Assembly (NCBI GenBank): GCA_965248805.1
Contig: CBDFKJ010000008.1
Coordinates: forward strand, 372,001 to 436,000
From: CBDFKJ01 sp965248805
Lineage (GTDB): Bacteria > Pseudomonadota > Alphaproteobacteria > UBA6615
Length of the DNA: 64,000 bases
Direction: 5' to 3'
Every line of letters starts with the position of its first letter. Position 1 is the first letter of the stretch. The position numbers and the translations under genes were made by a program. Positions 46,901-55,755 of the stretch are shown one piece after another. Under the pieces are notes generated by a model that worked only from the letters and a program-made list of their open reading frames with translations, ran no database searches and had not been told where the DNA came from.

Positions 46901-47169
46901 TCGCCAAGGCGACGCAAAACCGGGTGCGGCCGATCTTCATGTCGACGCTGACCAGCGTGTTCGGAATGGCGCCTCTGGTCATGTTCCCCGGTGCCGGCTC
47001 GGAGCTGTATCGCGGCTTGGGCTCGGTTGTCCTGGGCGGACTGTCCCTATCGGCGGTGCTGACGCTCGCGATCGTGCCGCCCATGATGTCGATCAGCATC
47101 GGGTTGTTCGAGCGCGGTCGCGGTGACCCCACGGCCAAAGTGACACCCATCCACCAGGCGGCCGAGTAG
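43987..47169 (+). CDS. RND efflux permease (AcrB/MexB-type, HAE-like)
   Basis: 1,060 residues from GTG 43987 (the longer frame from 43834 overlaps the adaptor). Two halves each give one plus five transmembrane helices and a periplasmic loop. The first half carries GIAFAVGMVVDAAIVVLENIYR with the proton-relay Asp pair, and the second MLTMLGFVILVGIVVNNAILLVH. The first periplasmic stretch is WPGAAPAEVEREI. It pumps drugs or lipophilic compounds out of the cell. Frame intact over 3.2 kb. Confidence 0.93.
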   Translation: MNLIGLSIKRPIAVVSAVLMLVMFGWVALQRIPIQMAPDVRRPVISIRTSWPGAAPAEVEREIINRQEDALTGLVGLQEMSSTARYGRASINLEFNVGHNMDRALFEISSRLDQISGYPAEADEPSLRGSTNEDDAIAWYAITRVPGNERDILTYGEFLVDILQDRILRVNGVSDVGIFGDTEREMRIVIDPAKLARYGLTIDDITARLRSANASITGGSVREGKRRYIVRTEGDFSAVDQVRSIVLRGAGDGAALRGGRVTLADIAQVSIEYKNQRAKIRFNGEPAMLLNIARGQGSNVIEVMAAMDAVMVELQAGVLRDEGLQMHQTYNETEYINSAINLVRTNIVVGGILAALTLLLFLRSWRATMVVSLSIPVSVISTFVAMALLGRSLNVISLAGIAFAVGMVVDAAIVVLENIYRLRQEGMSRAQAAYHGAAQVWGAVLVSALTTVMVFIPILVMELEVGQLFRDIAVAISVSVLMSLLVSITLIPALANRLLSDNATSTMRIPLLDGAARAFVTMWIAFARVVARSKILSVGVVGGIVAGAAVFTVVFLPPLDYLPTGNRNFAQAFVSAPEGYNFDAMTTIVDRMIDDTQPLWDPKTKGEPTPDGLPRIDKFYAVALEGRAFIGAVAEDGSRVRDLLPVLSRAAFYEPGTFAAAFQPSLFGRGVGGGRSINVNITGPDMETLYQVGQDMFFRLNEVLPRADGHRVRAVPALTMGAPEVRVLPDRVRLADNGLSTRALGQSVDAFNDGLRVAEITVEGQRMDLTLTGPRDQIGETQGIGGLPVVTRSSQIVPVESLASIIVTAGPTQIRRQDGARSVSMRVNAAEDMPIEQAMRIIETDVLDAMRDDGLHPAVRFNISGTADRLTETWDEIVVDLLLALVIVYLVMAVLFESFVYPLIIMLSVPVAAAGGLAGLTILNLFVDQPLDMLTMLGFVILVGIVVNNAILLVHQTLYLIRNKGLPADEAIAKATQNRVRPIFMSTLTSVFGMAPLVMFPGAGSELYRGLGSVVLGGLSLSAVLTLAIVPPMMSISIGLFERGRGDPTAKVTPIHQAAE

Positions 47170-47719
47170 TCCTGTCCCCCGAGTTTCGACCTCGCCTTGA
47201 GCGGGCGCCGGCGTTACCATGCGTTGGGGTAGCATCCACGTGATCGGGTCGTTAATGGCTGAACCGCAGACGCGCAGCCTTGCGGGGATTGCGTTGCGGG
47301 CGGGTCTGGACGCCGGCACGCTTCAGGACCTGGAGCGACGCAGCCGGTGGCATCGCTTCGGCGCGCACGAACAGATCATCGATCGTCAGAGCGACAGCCA
47401 GGATATGTACTTCATCGTCGAAGCCGCGGTCCGCGTGGTCAATCATTAGCTATCGGGGCGCGAGATCACTTTCGACGAAGTGACCACAGGTGGCCATTTC
47501 GGCGAGCTCGCCTCAATCGATGGGGCTCCCCGCTCGGCCAGCGTCGTTGCGCTTAGGGACACCCAGGTCGCGGCGCTGCCCCCCGGTGCGTTCCTAGAGT
47601 TGGTCCGCAACCAACCCGAGATCGCGCTGAAGGTCATGCGCGATCTGACCCAGATCATTCGCAACTCGACCGACCGGATCATGGATCTGTCCACATTGGG
47701 CGCCCACAACCGGGTCTAA

Positions 47720-49142
47720 CAGCCCGTTGAAAAAGTCGCGGCCATCTGACTCTGTGACGAGGGCATGGTTCGAGTCGGGAGCTTCGTCATGGCGTTGGGA
47801 CGACAAGGGGATCGACAGGTGGACTTGATGGTCAGTTGGGCAGAGATGCCTCGCTCGCCCGGCCACGTGTTTTACGACCAGCTGGCTGGTCGATGCCGGT
47901 TTCGATGCGTTCGCCGAGGACCTGTGTGAGCCCTATTACGCGCCAGGGATCGGACGTCCGGGAATCCCACCGGGGCGTTACTTCCGGATGCACCTGGTCG
48001 GCTACTTCGAAGGCCTCGACAGTGAGCGGGCGTTGGAGTGGCGGTGCGCCGACAGCTTGTCGCTGCGTGAGTTCTTGCGCCTGGAGGCGCGCGCACGTGT
48101 GCCTGACCACTCGTCGTTGAGCACGATCCGCAGCCGCACGCGGTGCATGAGGCAGTGTTCGCCTGGGTGCTGGACGTTCTTGGCGAGCACGGCCTGGTCA
48201 AGGGCGAGCGGATCGGGGTCGATGCTTCGACCATGGAGGCGAACGCGGCGCTGCGCTCGATCGTGCGCCGCGACAGCGGCGAAAGCTATCGCCAGATGCT
48301 GCAGCGCATGGCCGCCGACAGCGGGATCGAGACCGCGGCGAATGACTTGGCGCAGATGGATCGGCGGCGCAAGGGCAAGAAACTCTCCAATGCGGACTGG
48401 GTCTCGACGCGGAGGCCAAAATCGCCAGGATGAAGGACGGCACGACGCATCTGGCCTACAAGCCCGAACACGCGGTCGACCTCGACACCGGGGCGGTGAT
48501 CGCGGCCGAGCTGTATCCGGCCGATCAGGGCGACACGACCACCCTGCCGACAACGTTGACGTCAGCCGAGGCCAAGCTGGCGGCTGTGGGCGCAGCGCCG
48601 ACGGCCGACGAACCGGCGGAGCTGGTGACCGACAAAGGCTACTTCGGCCGCGAGGTGCTGAAGTCCCTTGCCGACGGCGCCTGGACGACCCGCATCGCCG
48701 AACCGAAGGGCAAGGGGCTCTCGCGCTGGCACGGCGACGACGCCGCTCGGCGGGCCGTTTACAACAACCGCAACCGATTGCTGTCGGGCGTGGCGAAGGC
48801 CGCGTTCAAACTCCGCGCCGAAGTGGTCGAGCGGGGCTTCGCCCAGGTCCTCGATCGCGGCGGCATGCGCCGCACTTGGCTGCGTGGGCGCGAGAACGTC
48901 GGCAAGCGCTATCTGATCCACGTCGCCGGACACAACCTGGGCGTCCTATTGCGCCAGTTGATCGGCGCCGGGACCCCGCGAGAGGCTGCGGCCAAGGGCT
49001 TGGCGGTCCTGCTGCTTGTCTTGCGACAGGAACAATCGCTGATCATTATCCTCGCCCTCAATAACCCCCCGGCGCCGGGTCTCGCCGCCGCCATTGTTAT
49101 CACGCCCGATGCTTCATCAACTCAGTCTTCTTCAACGGGCTG
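47720..49142 (+). mobile_element. IS1182-type insertion sequence, 1,423 bp
   Basis: Ends are CAGCCCGTTGAAAAAG (left, 47720) and, read inwards from 49142, CAGCCCGTTGAAGAAG (15 of 16 identical). The flanking host bases are CTAA on the left and CTAG on the right, consistent with a CTAG target duplication with one later change. It splits the Crp-type gene between its sensor and DNA-binding domains. Confidence 0.85.
47789..49142 (+). pseudogene. IS1182-family transposase with several frameshifts
   Basis: Pieces in different frames together cover the family: MALGRQGDRQVDLMVSWAEM; GFDAFAEDLCEPYYAP with MHLVGYFEGLDSERALEW; VKGERIGVDASTMEANAALR; ARMKDGTTHLAYKPEHAVDL; then VTDKGYFGREVLKSLADGAW to the end. 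Breaks lie near 47884, 48138 and 48408. At least three frameshifts make it inactive. Confidence 0.85.
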
Positions 49143-49458
49143 CTAGGCCGAGATCCTGCGTCTGGCGCGCCCGAGCCTGAAGGCCGACAATACGGCCCAA
49201 ATCCGCCCAATTCCGGTACATTCGGACATCGCCGGGCGCGTCAGCACCACACGCGAGACGGTGGCGCGGGTGTTCAGCGATCTTTCGCGCCAGGGCATCC
49301 TCAAACGCCAGCACGCCGCCATCGTTGTCGGCGACGTCGCCCAACTGGAGCATATGGTCGAGGAGTTCAAGAGCGTCTAGCGACGCATACTCAGGTGCGA
49401 TTTTCGAAGAACGACCGCTGCCCTTACGAATGGCTGCAAGGCCATGCACAAAAAATGT

Positions 49459-49483
49459 CTGGCGGGGCGCGAGGCCCCGCCAG
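49459..49483 (-). terminator. Strong hairpin followed by a T-run on the minus strand
   Basis: CTGGCGGGGC (49459-49468) and GCCCCGCCAG (49474-49483) form a perfect 10-bp stem with loop GCGAG. On the minus strand it is followed by ACATTTTTT, the layout of an intrinsic terminator. No minus-strand gene ends close by; the nearest is the RND permease ending at 50248. Confidence 0.55.
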
Positions 49484-49547
49484 TTGCAGAGGACAGATTG
49501 CAGAGGCGAGAGTGATTTCTTTATGCCGTCATCCGCATCGGGGCACA

Positions 49548-49561
49548 TTGACATGGATCAA
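49548..49561. promoter_or_regulatory. FNR/FixK-type box TTGAC-ATGG-ATCAA
   Basis: The sequence matches the FNR/FixK consensus TTGAT-N4-ATCAA in 9 of 10 positions. It is 76 bases upstream of the secreted-protein gene start at 49638. The box could confer oxygen-dependent control by an FNR/FixK protein encoded elsewhere. Match by eye only. Confidence 0.45.
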
Positions 49562-49637
49562 TCACGATGAATGACACGTTTTGTTTCTGCTCGGGCCCAA
49601 GCAATATGGGACCGCTGAACGCGCTTGGAGGCCGCAC

Positions 49638-50264
49638 ATGACCCGATCGATACGGCAATGGCCTGGGCGAGCGCTACTGAGCGCCGGCCTGGCCGCGGCG
49701 TTGGCCGACGCGGCCTCAGCCCAATTGGTCGACACGATCGAAGGACGTCTCGCAGCGCAGGCCCTGCAGCAGATTGCGGCAGAAGACGGCGTCGTGGTCG
49801 ACATGCTCGACGACACCGACGCCAATATCGAACTGCAACGGGCGCTGGTCGAGGCGCTGAGCGCCAGCGGCCGCGCGGCGGTCGCCGCCCCAGAAGAGAG
49901 CGGGGCCATCGTCTTGGAGTTCGCAGCGTCCGAGATCATCGGCACGACCGGTCGCGCCGGCGCGCTCGGGGAAATACGAGTCGATACCGTGCACGACCTC
50001 GTTGAGATGCGTATGAACCTGTGGTCGTCGACGCGCGATGCTCTGATCACCGGCCGCGGCGGCGCCGACCTGCGCAGCACGCGGCTGCTGCAACTCGACC
50101 TAGTGGCGCGGCGGCGCATAGATGGGCGCGTTGTGTGGCACGCACGGGCCTATTGCGAAGGCCGCGGCGGCGACGCCACGCTGTTGTTCGCGCGCATGGC
50201 GCCGGTGCTGGTCGAGCACTTCGGCGAGACGTCCGGCGTCGTGGCTTTTACGCTGGTTCGGTAA
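49638..50264 (+). CDS. Secreted protein of unknown function
   Basis: 208 residues from ATG 49638 (the longer TTG start at 49581 lacks a signal-peptide layout). The signal peptide is LLSAGLAAALADAASAQ. The mature part alternates helix-like and strand-like stretches (ALQQIAAEDGVVVDMLDD, VRTVHD-like region VDTVHDLVEMRMNLW, VVWHARAYCEG) with a single Cys. I do not recognise the family. An FNR-type box lies upstream. Its 3' end overlaps the convergent RND permease by 17 bases, so either gene's transcription may affect the other. Confidence 0.7.
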   Translation: MTRSIRQWPGRALLSAGLAAALADAASAQLVDTIEGRLAAQALQQIAAEDGVVVDMLDDTDANIELQRALVEALSASGRAAVAAPEESGAIVLEFAASEIIGTTGRAGALGEIRVDTVHDLVEMRMNLWSSTRDALITGRGGADLRSTRLLQLDLVARRRIDGRVVWHARAYCEGRGGDATLLFARMAPVLVEHFGETSGVVAFTLVR

Positions 50265-53200
50265 CCGTTGTTGCCACCGGTGCGGCGCGCATCCGCTTGA
50301 AGTCGTCCAGGATCGTGTAGAGTGCCGGTACGACGACCAACACCAGAACGGTCGCCGTAATGACGCCGAATGCCAGACTGGTGACGAGCGGAACCAGGAC
50401 CTGCGCCTGCACGCTTCGCTCCAGCAACAGGGGCAGCAGTCCGGCCACCGTCGTCGTCGACGTCAGCACGATGGCACGAAAGCGCTGACGACTGGCGAGC
50501 TTGACCGCCTCGGCCACCGTGTGGCCGGCGGCCACGTGTATCTTTGCGAATTCGACCAGCAGAATGGCGTTGTTGACGACCACACCGGTCAATGAAACGA
50601 AGCCGACCACGCCCGGCATCGACAGATCCAATCCCATCAGCATGTGTCCCCAGATGACGCCGATCAGCCCCATCGGGATGATCAACATCACGACGATCGG
50701 CTCGACATAGCTGCGGAACATGAAACTCAGGAGCAGGTAGACGCCGACCAGGCCGAGGATGAAGCCGCGCTGGACCGAACTTGCCGTCGTCGCCCCTTCA
50801 CGCTCCTGGCCCTCGAACGAGACGCTGACGCCCGGGTGGTCGCGCGCCAGTTGCGGCAGGAACCGAGCGCGCGTGTCGGCGATGACTTCGCCGGCGTTGG
50901 CGAGATTGGTGTCCATGTCACCCTGAACGGTGATGGTGCGGCGGCCGTCGACACGGTGGATGCGGGCGTAACCGCGCGTCAGCTCCAACGTCGCCACCGC
51001 ACCCAACGGCACCTGCCGTCCGTCCGGCGCGGTCACGGTGAAGTCCTCCAGATCGCCCAGGCTGTCTCGGTCGGCCTGCGCGAGGCGCACGTCGATCTCG
51101 TAGGATTCCGGGCCGACCTGGATCTCGTCGGCGGTGCGGCCGAAGTACGCGGCGCGCAACTGCGCCGCGGTTGCGTTGGCGTCAAGACCCAGGGCGAGCG
51201 CGCCCTCGCGCAAACGCACGGACAGCTCCGGTTTGCCCGGCCGCAGATCGTCGCTCAGATCGTGCACGCCGCGATAGGCCGCCAGCCACGTCTTCAGGTC
51301 GCGCGCGGCGGCCATGAGTTCGTCCAGATCGTCTCCCTGCAGGCGCAGGTCGATGGGCAATCCGCCGGGGCCGATCTGAAACTCGGCGAACTTCAGCCCG
51401 ATGACATCGGGGATGTGGCCCACTTCCTCACGCCACATCGAAAGCACCGTGTCGACCCGCGCGCGGCGCACCTCTGTGGTCAACAGATCGACCGATACGG
51501 TCGCGACGTGCGGGCCGCTTTCGAAGGCATCGACGTTGCGGTTGAGCCGCACCATGATGGTCTGCACCAGACGCGCGCCATCCGGTTCCTGCGGCGTCAA
51601 TTCATCGTCCACGCGCTGCAACGCGGCAACGATGCGGCCGACGATCTCCTGGGTGCGCGCCAAGGGCGTCCCCTGGGGTAGTAGCAACCGCGCCTCCACG
51701 ACGTTGCCGTCGAGATCGGGGAACGCGCGAAACTTGAGGATCCCGCCAGCCGGCATTGCCAACGATACAAAGAACAGTGCCAGCGCCAGACCGATGCATA
51801 GATAGCGCCATTCCACGGCGACATCGACGACGCGCCCGGCCCAGCGGTCGCGCACATGATCGAGGCCACGCTCGAAGCCCTGGCGAAAGCGCGACGGTTT
51901 TCTCTTCGCGCCGGTAAGCCCGTGGCGCAGGTGATTGGGCAAAATCCAAAACGCCTCAACCAGGCTCACGCTCAAGGTGAGGATCAGCACGACCGGAAGG
52001 AACTTCAGGATGTTGCCGATGTCGCCGCTGATGAAGGCGAGTGGGCCGAACACCAGCACCGTGGTCGCGAAGGAGGCGAGCACGCCGGGCGCGACCTCGC
52101 GTACACCATCGACGGCGGCCTCGATGAGAGCCTTGCCGCGGGCGGCGTGGGAAGCGATGTTTTCGGCGATGACGATGGAATCGTCGACCAGGAGGCCGAT
52201 GGCGATGAGCAGGCCGACCATTGTGATCATGTCGATCGAGTAGCCGAGAAAAGCCATCGCAAATAGCGCGCCTGCGAACGACACCGGCAGTCCGAGAGCC
52301 ACCCAAATCGAATATCGAAAGGCGAAGAACAGCGTCAGCGTCGCCAGCACGAGCACCAGACCCTGGGCGCCGTTCTTGAGCAGCATGTCGAGCCGGTCGC
52401 TTACGATCGAGGCCATGTCCTGGGTCAGGACGAACGAAACGCCGGGCGGTGCGATCTGCTGCTCTTCGGCGATCAGCGCGCGCACTTCGGCGATGACCTC
52501 CAGCGTGTCGTCTTCCTTGCCCTTGTGCACTTCGATCAGTGCCGCGCGTTCGCCGTTGACGATAATCTGGTCCTCGGCATCCTCGAACCGGTCGCTGATG
52601 GACGCGATATCGCCCAGCCGCACCTCGGCGCCGGCACGGCCGCCGACCACGATCAGGTTCTCGAACTCGGCAGTGCTGCGCCGCGCATCCTCGAACCGCA
52701 ACAACACGTCACGCGCATCGCCTTCGATGGTGCCGGCCGGCATGTCCACGCTTTGACGCCCGATCGTCGTCGCGATATCAGCCACTGACAGGCCGTACTG
52801 GCGCAGGAACTGCGCCGGCACCTCGATGCGGATCTGATGGTCGGAGAAACCACGCACGTCGACGCGCGCGATCTGCGGGATGCGCAACTGAAGGCGGTCC
52901 TTCACCGCCTCGGCGTAGGCCTTCAGATCCTGCACGCGCATCTCGCCGGTGACGGCGATCGCTGCGACAAAATCGCTGAGGCCGAGCTGACGCACGGTCG
53001 GCGGTTCGACCTCCGGCGGGAAGTCGTCGATCGAGTCCACTTCGGTCTTGACGTCGATCAGCAGCCGATCGAAATCGCCGCCCTCGACCATCTCAACCGT
53101 CGCCGTGGCGCGGCTTTCGCGGGCCTCGCAGCGTAACTCATGCACGTCATTCACGCCGTCGATGGCATCTTCAAGACGTTGGCAGATCGCCTCTTCGACT

Positions 53201-53367
53201 TCTTCGGCGCTGGCACCGGGATAGGCCACGGCGACTTCAAGCTCGTCGGCCGGCAACTCGGGGAACGTCTCGCGCTTCAGCAGCGGCGCCGCGGACGCGC
53301 CGAGCACGAGGAAGAAAATCATCAACAGGTTCGCGGCAGTGGGATGCCCTGCGAAATAGCGGATCAT
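50248..53367 (-). CDS. RND efflux permease, second system
   Basis: 1,039 residues with ATG 53367 overlapping the adaptor's stop (ATGA). RND layout as usual: ANLLMIFFLVLGASA first helix, YPGASAEEVEEAI, GLLIAIGLLVDDSIVIAENI with the proton-relay Asp pair, and GVVGFVSLTGVVVNNAILLVEF in the second half. Sequence features differ clearly from the first permease, so the two are not recent duplicates. Probably exports hydrophobic compounds; substrate unknown. No outer-membrane channel gene is nearby. Confidence 0.93.
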   Translation of the reverse strand: MIRYFAGHPTAANLLMIFFLVLGASAAPLLKRETFPELPADELEVAVAYPGASAEEVEEAICQRLEDAIDGVNDVHELRCEARESRATATVEMVEGGDFDRLLIDVKTEVDSIDDFPPEVEPPTVRQLGLSDFVAAIAVTGEMRVQDLKAYAEAVKDRLQLRIPQIARVDVRGFSDHQIRIEVPAQFLRQYGLSVADIATTIGRQSVDMPAGTIEGDARDVLLRFEDARRSTAEFENLIVVGGRAGAEVRLGDIASISDRFEDAEDQIIVNGERAALIEVHKGKEDDTLEVIAEVRALIAEEQQIAPPGVSFVLTQDMASIVSDRLDMLLKNGAQGLVLVLATLTLFFAFRYSIWVALGLPVSFAGALFAMAFLGYSIDMITMVGLLIAIGLLVDDSIVIAENIASHAARGKALIEAAVDGVREVAPGVLASFATTVLVFGPLAFISGDIGNILKFLPVVLILTLSVSLVEAFWILPNHLRHGLTGAKRKPSRFRQGFERGLDHVRDRWAGRVVDVAVEWRYLCIGLALALFFVSLAMPAGGILKFRAFPDLDGNVVEARLLLPQGTPLARTQEIVGRIVAALQRVDDELTPQEPDGARLVQTIMVRLNRNVDAFESGPHVATVSVDLLTTEVRRARVDTVLSMWREEVGHIPDVIGLKFAEFQIGPGGLPIDLRLQGDDLDELMAAARDLKTWLAAYRGVHDLSDDLRPGKPELSVRLREGALALGLDANATAAQLRAAYFGRTADEIQVGPESYEIDVRLAQADRDSLGDLEDFTVTAPDGRQVPLGAVATLELTRGYARIHRVDGRRTITVQGDMDTNLANAGEVIADTRARFLPQLARDHPGVSVSFEGQEREGATTASSVQRGFILGLVGVYLLLSFMFRSYVEPIVVMLIIPMGLIGVIWGHMLMGLDLSMPGVVGFVSLTGVVVNNAILLVEFAKIHVAAGHTVAEAVKLASRQRFRAIVLTSTTTVAGLLPLLLERSVQAQVLVPLVTSLAFGVITATVLVLVVVPALYTILDDFKRMRAAPVATTVTEPA

Positions 53368-54770
53368 AGCGCCTCTCTGCGGGCGCGCAGGGGGCCGACA
53401 CCCGTCGCCTGCACTTCGAGTGCCAACGCCGCCTCATGGTCTGTTACCGGATCGAGGAGCATGCCGCCGATCGCCGGCACCGGGTCCGACAGAACGACCG
53501 CCTCGCCGGCGGCCAGTCCGGCCGTGACAGTGACGAAATCTTCCTGTGCAAAACCGATTTCTATGGGCCTCAGTACCAAGCGGCTGTCCGCATCCACCAC
53601 ATAGATCAGGTTGCCGCCATCGCCCGCGCGATGCAGCGCCGCGCGCGGGACGACGATGCTGCCCGGCCGGGGTTCTCCGAGCAGCTCAACCTCGACAAAC
53701 ATGCCCTTGGTCAGGGGCGGCCTCTCACCTGGGATCGCCTGACGATAGGGTTCGTCGACCGCGACAATGACACCCAGCGTCCGGGTTTGCGGATCGACCG
53801 TGTCGGACGTGCGCGTCACCCGCGCCTCCCACGACGTCGCCTGATCGCCGAACCGCAGCCGTACCGAGGCACGAAACCCCAACCGCGACGGCAGCGCGCT
53901 CAGCTCCTGCGGCGTGAGTTGGGTGAGTTCGATCCCCAATGGGATCAGCCGCGCCACCTTCGCGAGCGCGAATTGCGCTGCGACCTCGCCCACCGCGATG
54001 CCATCGGCCTCGGCCAGCACATCGCCCTGGCGCACGAACTGGGTCTGCTCGAAGTGGGTATCCGCCACGCGCAGATCGAACGGCGCCGTGATCACGGTGC
54101 GGTCGAGATCGAGGTGCGCCGCGTCCAACTGCGCGCCACGCAGCGCGATTTCGGCCTCGGCAACCGCGCGCTGCGATGGGATGAGGTTCAGATCGTTGGT
54201 CAAGCTCTGCACGCGCTGCTCGCTCGCCAGCACCGCGCGTTCCTGCTCATCCACCGAGGCCTGCGCCAGGTTGCCGCGCGCCAGCAGGGTCTGCTTGCGC
54301 TCCAAATCGGCGCGCGACAATGCGAGCGATCGCGCCTCGATGTCGCGCGAACGCCTCAGGTTTTCGACCCGGGCGTCGAGCTCGGCCAGGCGCGCTTCCG
54401 CCCCGCGCAGTTCGGCCTCGAGCCGCAGCACCGCCAAGGCGTAGTCGGTCGGATCGATCTGCAACAACGTGGCCCCAGCGGGCAGAATTTCACCTTCACG
54501 CAGGCGCGGATGCTGCGACGTCACCTTGCCGGATACCTGGGCAACCGCCGACCACGTCTTTTCCGGCCGTACCGTGCCGTAACCGACGGCCCGTGGGACG
54601 ACGTCGAGTTGCGCTGCGGTGATGACACGGACGACCGCCGCGGGCTCCTGCGGCGATGTGCGCTGCGGCTGCTCCCGGTTCGAAACGGCAAACACCACGG
54701 TGCCTATTCCGACGATCAGAGGCGGCAGGATCAGGAACCGGCGCCAGCGCGGATAACGGTCTGATGCCAT
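53364..54770 (-). CDS. RND efflux periplasmic adaptor, second system
   Basis: 468 residues from ATG 54770 (the open frame to 54920 adds non-homologous residues). N-terminal membrane anchor FLILPPLIVGIGTVVFAV. Lipoyl/barrel parts (GYGTVRPEKTWSAVAQVSGKV, TVITAPFDLRVADTHFEQTQFVRQG) flank a long alpha-hairpin (about residues 105-200). Lies 11 bases after tetR and overlaps the permease, so tetR-adaptor-permease is one operon. Confidence 0.91.
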   Translation of the reverse strand: MASDRYPRWRRFLILPPLIVGIGTVVFAVSNREQPQRTSPQEPAAVVRVITAAQLDVVPRAVGYGTVRPEKTWSAVAQVSGKVTSQHPRLREGEILPAGATLLQIDPTDYALAVLRLEAELRGAEARLAELDARVENLRRSRDIEARSLALSRADLERKQTLLARGNLAQASVDEQERAVLASEQRVQSLTNDLNLIPSQRAVAEAEIALRGAQLDAAHLDLDRTVITAPFDLRVADTHFEQTQFVRQGDVLAEADGIAVGEVAAQFALAKVARLIPLGIELTQLTPQELSALPSRLGFRASVRLRFGDQATSWEARVTRTSDTVDPQTRTLGVIVAVDEPYRQAIPGERPPLTKGMFVEVELLGEPRPGSIVVPRAALHRAGDGGNLIYVVDADSRLVLRPIEIGFAQEDFVTVTAGLAAGEAVVLSDPVPAIGGMLLDPVTDHEAALALEVQATGVGPLRARREAL

Positions 54771-54781
54771 CGCTTGCGCCC

Positions 54782-55501
54782 CTATCCGCGCGGCAAGTCG
54801 AGCGCGCCGAGCGTCGTCTCGGTCACCGCCGCGACGATCTGTGGGACATGTTGCGGGGCATAATCCTGCCATCCCAACCGGCGGCACACGACCGGCCGCG
54901 CAGCCGCGAAGCCCAGACACTGACCCAACAGCGCGTGCGCCTGCAGCACGATGTCCGGGTCGCTGGCGGACCGCCCGCGCGCGGCGCCGACGATGGCCGC
55001 CAGCGCACGATGCAACGGCAGGACGACGCGCTCGTAGATGATGTCGAAGCCGGCGGACGGACGCGCATATTCATGCAGCACCACCACTGCGGTCGGACGC
55101 TGCACCGTCTCGCCGACGAATGCGACGACGACCGACCGAACCAGTTCCTGGACCACCGCCGCGATGGCCTGGCGGTCACTACCGGCGTCGCGCAGATTCG
55201 TGTCGACCCTTTGCAGCAGCGGCATCAAGCGGCCCGCCATGCGGTCGGCGATGTCTTCCACCACCGCGCGATAGAGACCCTGCTTGCCGCCGAAGTGGTA
55301 ATTGGCCGCGGCCAGGTTGACGCCGGCCTCGCGCGCCAGCGCCCGGATCGTCACCGCATCATAGCCGTGCGCGGCGAACAGCCGCAGCGCCGCGTCGATG
55401 AGTTGGCGCCGGGTCCCGTCCCCCCGCGCCGCCGCGCCATCACGCGGCTGCACCGCCCCGGCGGCTTTGCTGGCTTGCGATGTGTCCGTTGTCACGTCCA
55501 A
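54782..55501 (-). CDS. TetR-family regulator of the second RND operon (CerR/CecR-like)
   Basis: 239 residues. TTG 55501 is taken as the start because AAGGAG lies six bases upstream; GTG 55495 is also possible. The helix-turn-helix is RRQLIDAALRLFAAHGYDAVTIRALAREAGVN with ANYHFGGKQGLYRAVVEDI. The longer C-terminal domain resembles the CerR/CecR group that controls efflux pumps. As first gene of the operon it likely represses itself and the pump. Its promoter region contains a direct repeat that could be the operator. Confidence 0.85.
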   Translation of the reverse strand: MDVTTDTSQASKAAGAVQPRDGAAARGDGTRRQLIDAALRLFAAHGYDAVTIRALAREAGVNLAAANYHFGGKQGLYRAVVEDIADRMAGRLMPLLQRVDTNLRDAGSDRQAIAAVVQELVRSVVVAFVGETVQRPTAVVVLHEYARPSAGFDIIYERVVLPLHRALAAIVGAARGRSASDPDIVLQAHALLGQCLGFAAARPVVCRRLGWQDYAPQHVPQIVAAVTETTLGALDLPRG

Positions 55502-55558
55502 GCTTCACTCCTTGCGCCGACCTCCGCCGCCGCCGAAACCGGCTCACCCTGAGAGCAC

Positions 55559-55588
55559 AGCATAGTCTAATACGATCGTTTAAGTCAA
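55559..55588 (-). promoter_or_regulatory. Probable sigma-70 promoter with operator-like repeat for the tetR-RND operon
   Basis: On the minus strand TTGACT (55588-55583) and TATGCT (55564-55559) are separated by 18 bases. The plus strand carries ATCGTTT twice (at about 55575 and 55588) with a flanking ATAC/GTAT near-palindrome, overlapping the -35 and spacer. This is where a self-repressing TetR protein would be expected to bind. Confidence 0.6.
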
Positions 55589-55755
55589 TCGTTTGTATCA
55601 ATCCATCCGAGGGCGCTTCAACGCCTGCGTCGGCAACCGGCGCAAGCAATGCACAGCGCGTGGAAAGGCTTTGTTAGCCACAATGACCTAACGCTTAGAT
55701 CAGGCATGCTCTCGCCGAATGCCCCATCGGAGCCACAACCAGCGACGTAAAAGAG

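Larger units (their letters stand above)
47255..49380 (+). pseudogene. Crp-type transcription regulator, split by an IS1182-type element and interrupted by a TAG
   Basis: Two host pieces: 47255-47719 and 49143-49380. The first is a cyclic-nucleotide-binding-type domain (MYFIVEAAVRVVN to TTGGHFGELASIDGAPRSASVVALRDTQVAALP). It contains an in-frame TAG at 47447-47449, between VVNH and LSGREITF. The second is a Crp-type DNA-binding domain (VHSDIAGRVSTTRETVARVFSDL), whose recognition helix RETVAR is like CRP (RETVGR) rather than FNR (VETISR). Joining the pieces at the flanking CTA gives TAG where homologues usually have an aromatic residue after NRV. The gene is therefore broken at least twice. 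Confidence 0.85.

Noticed and set aside
45388..46917. A 509-residue minus-strand frame opposite the first RND permease
   Set aside because: Antisense shadow with typical His/Arg/Asp composition and no recognisable motif.
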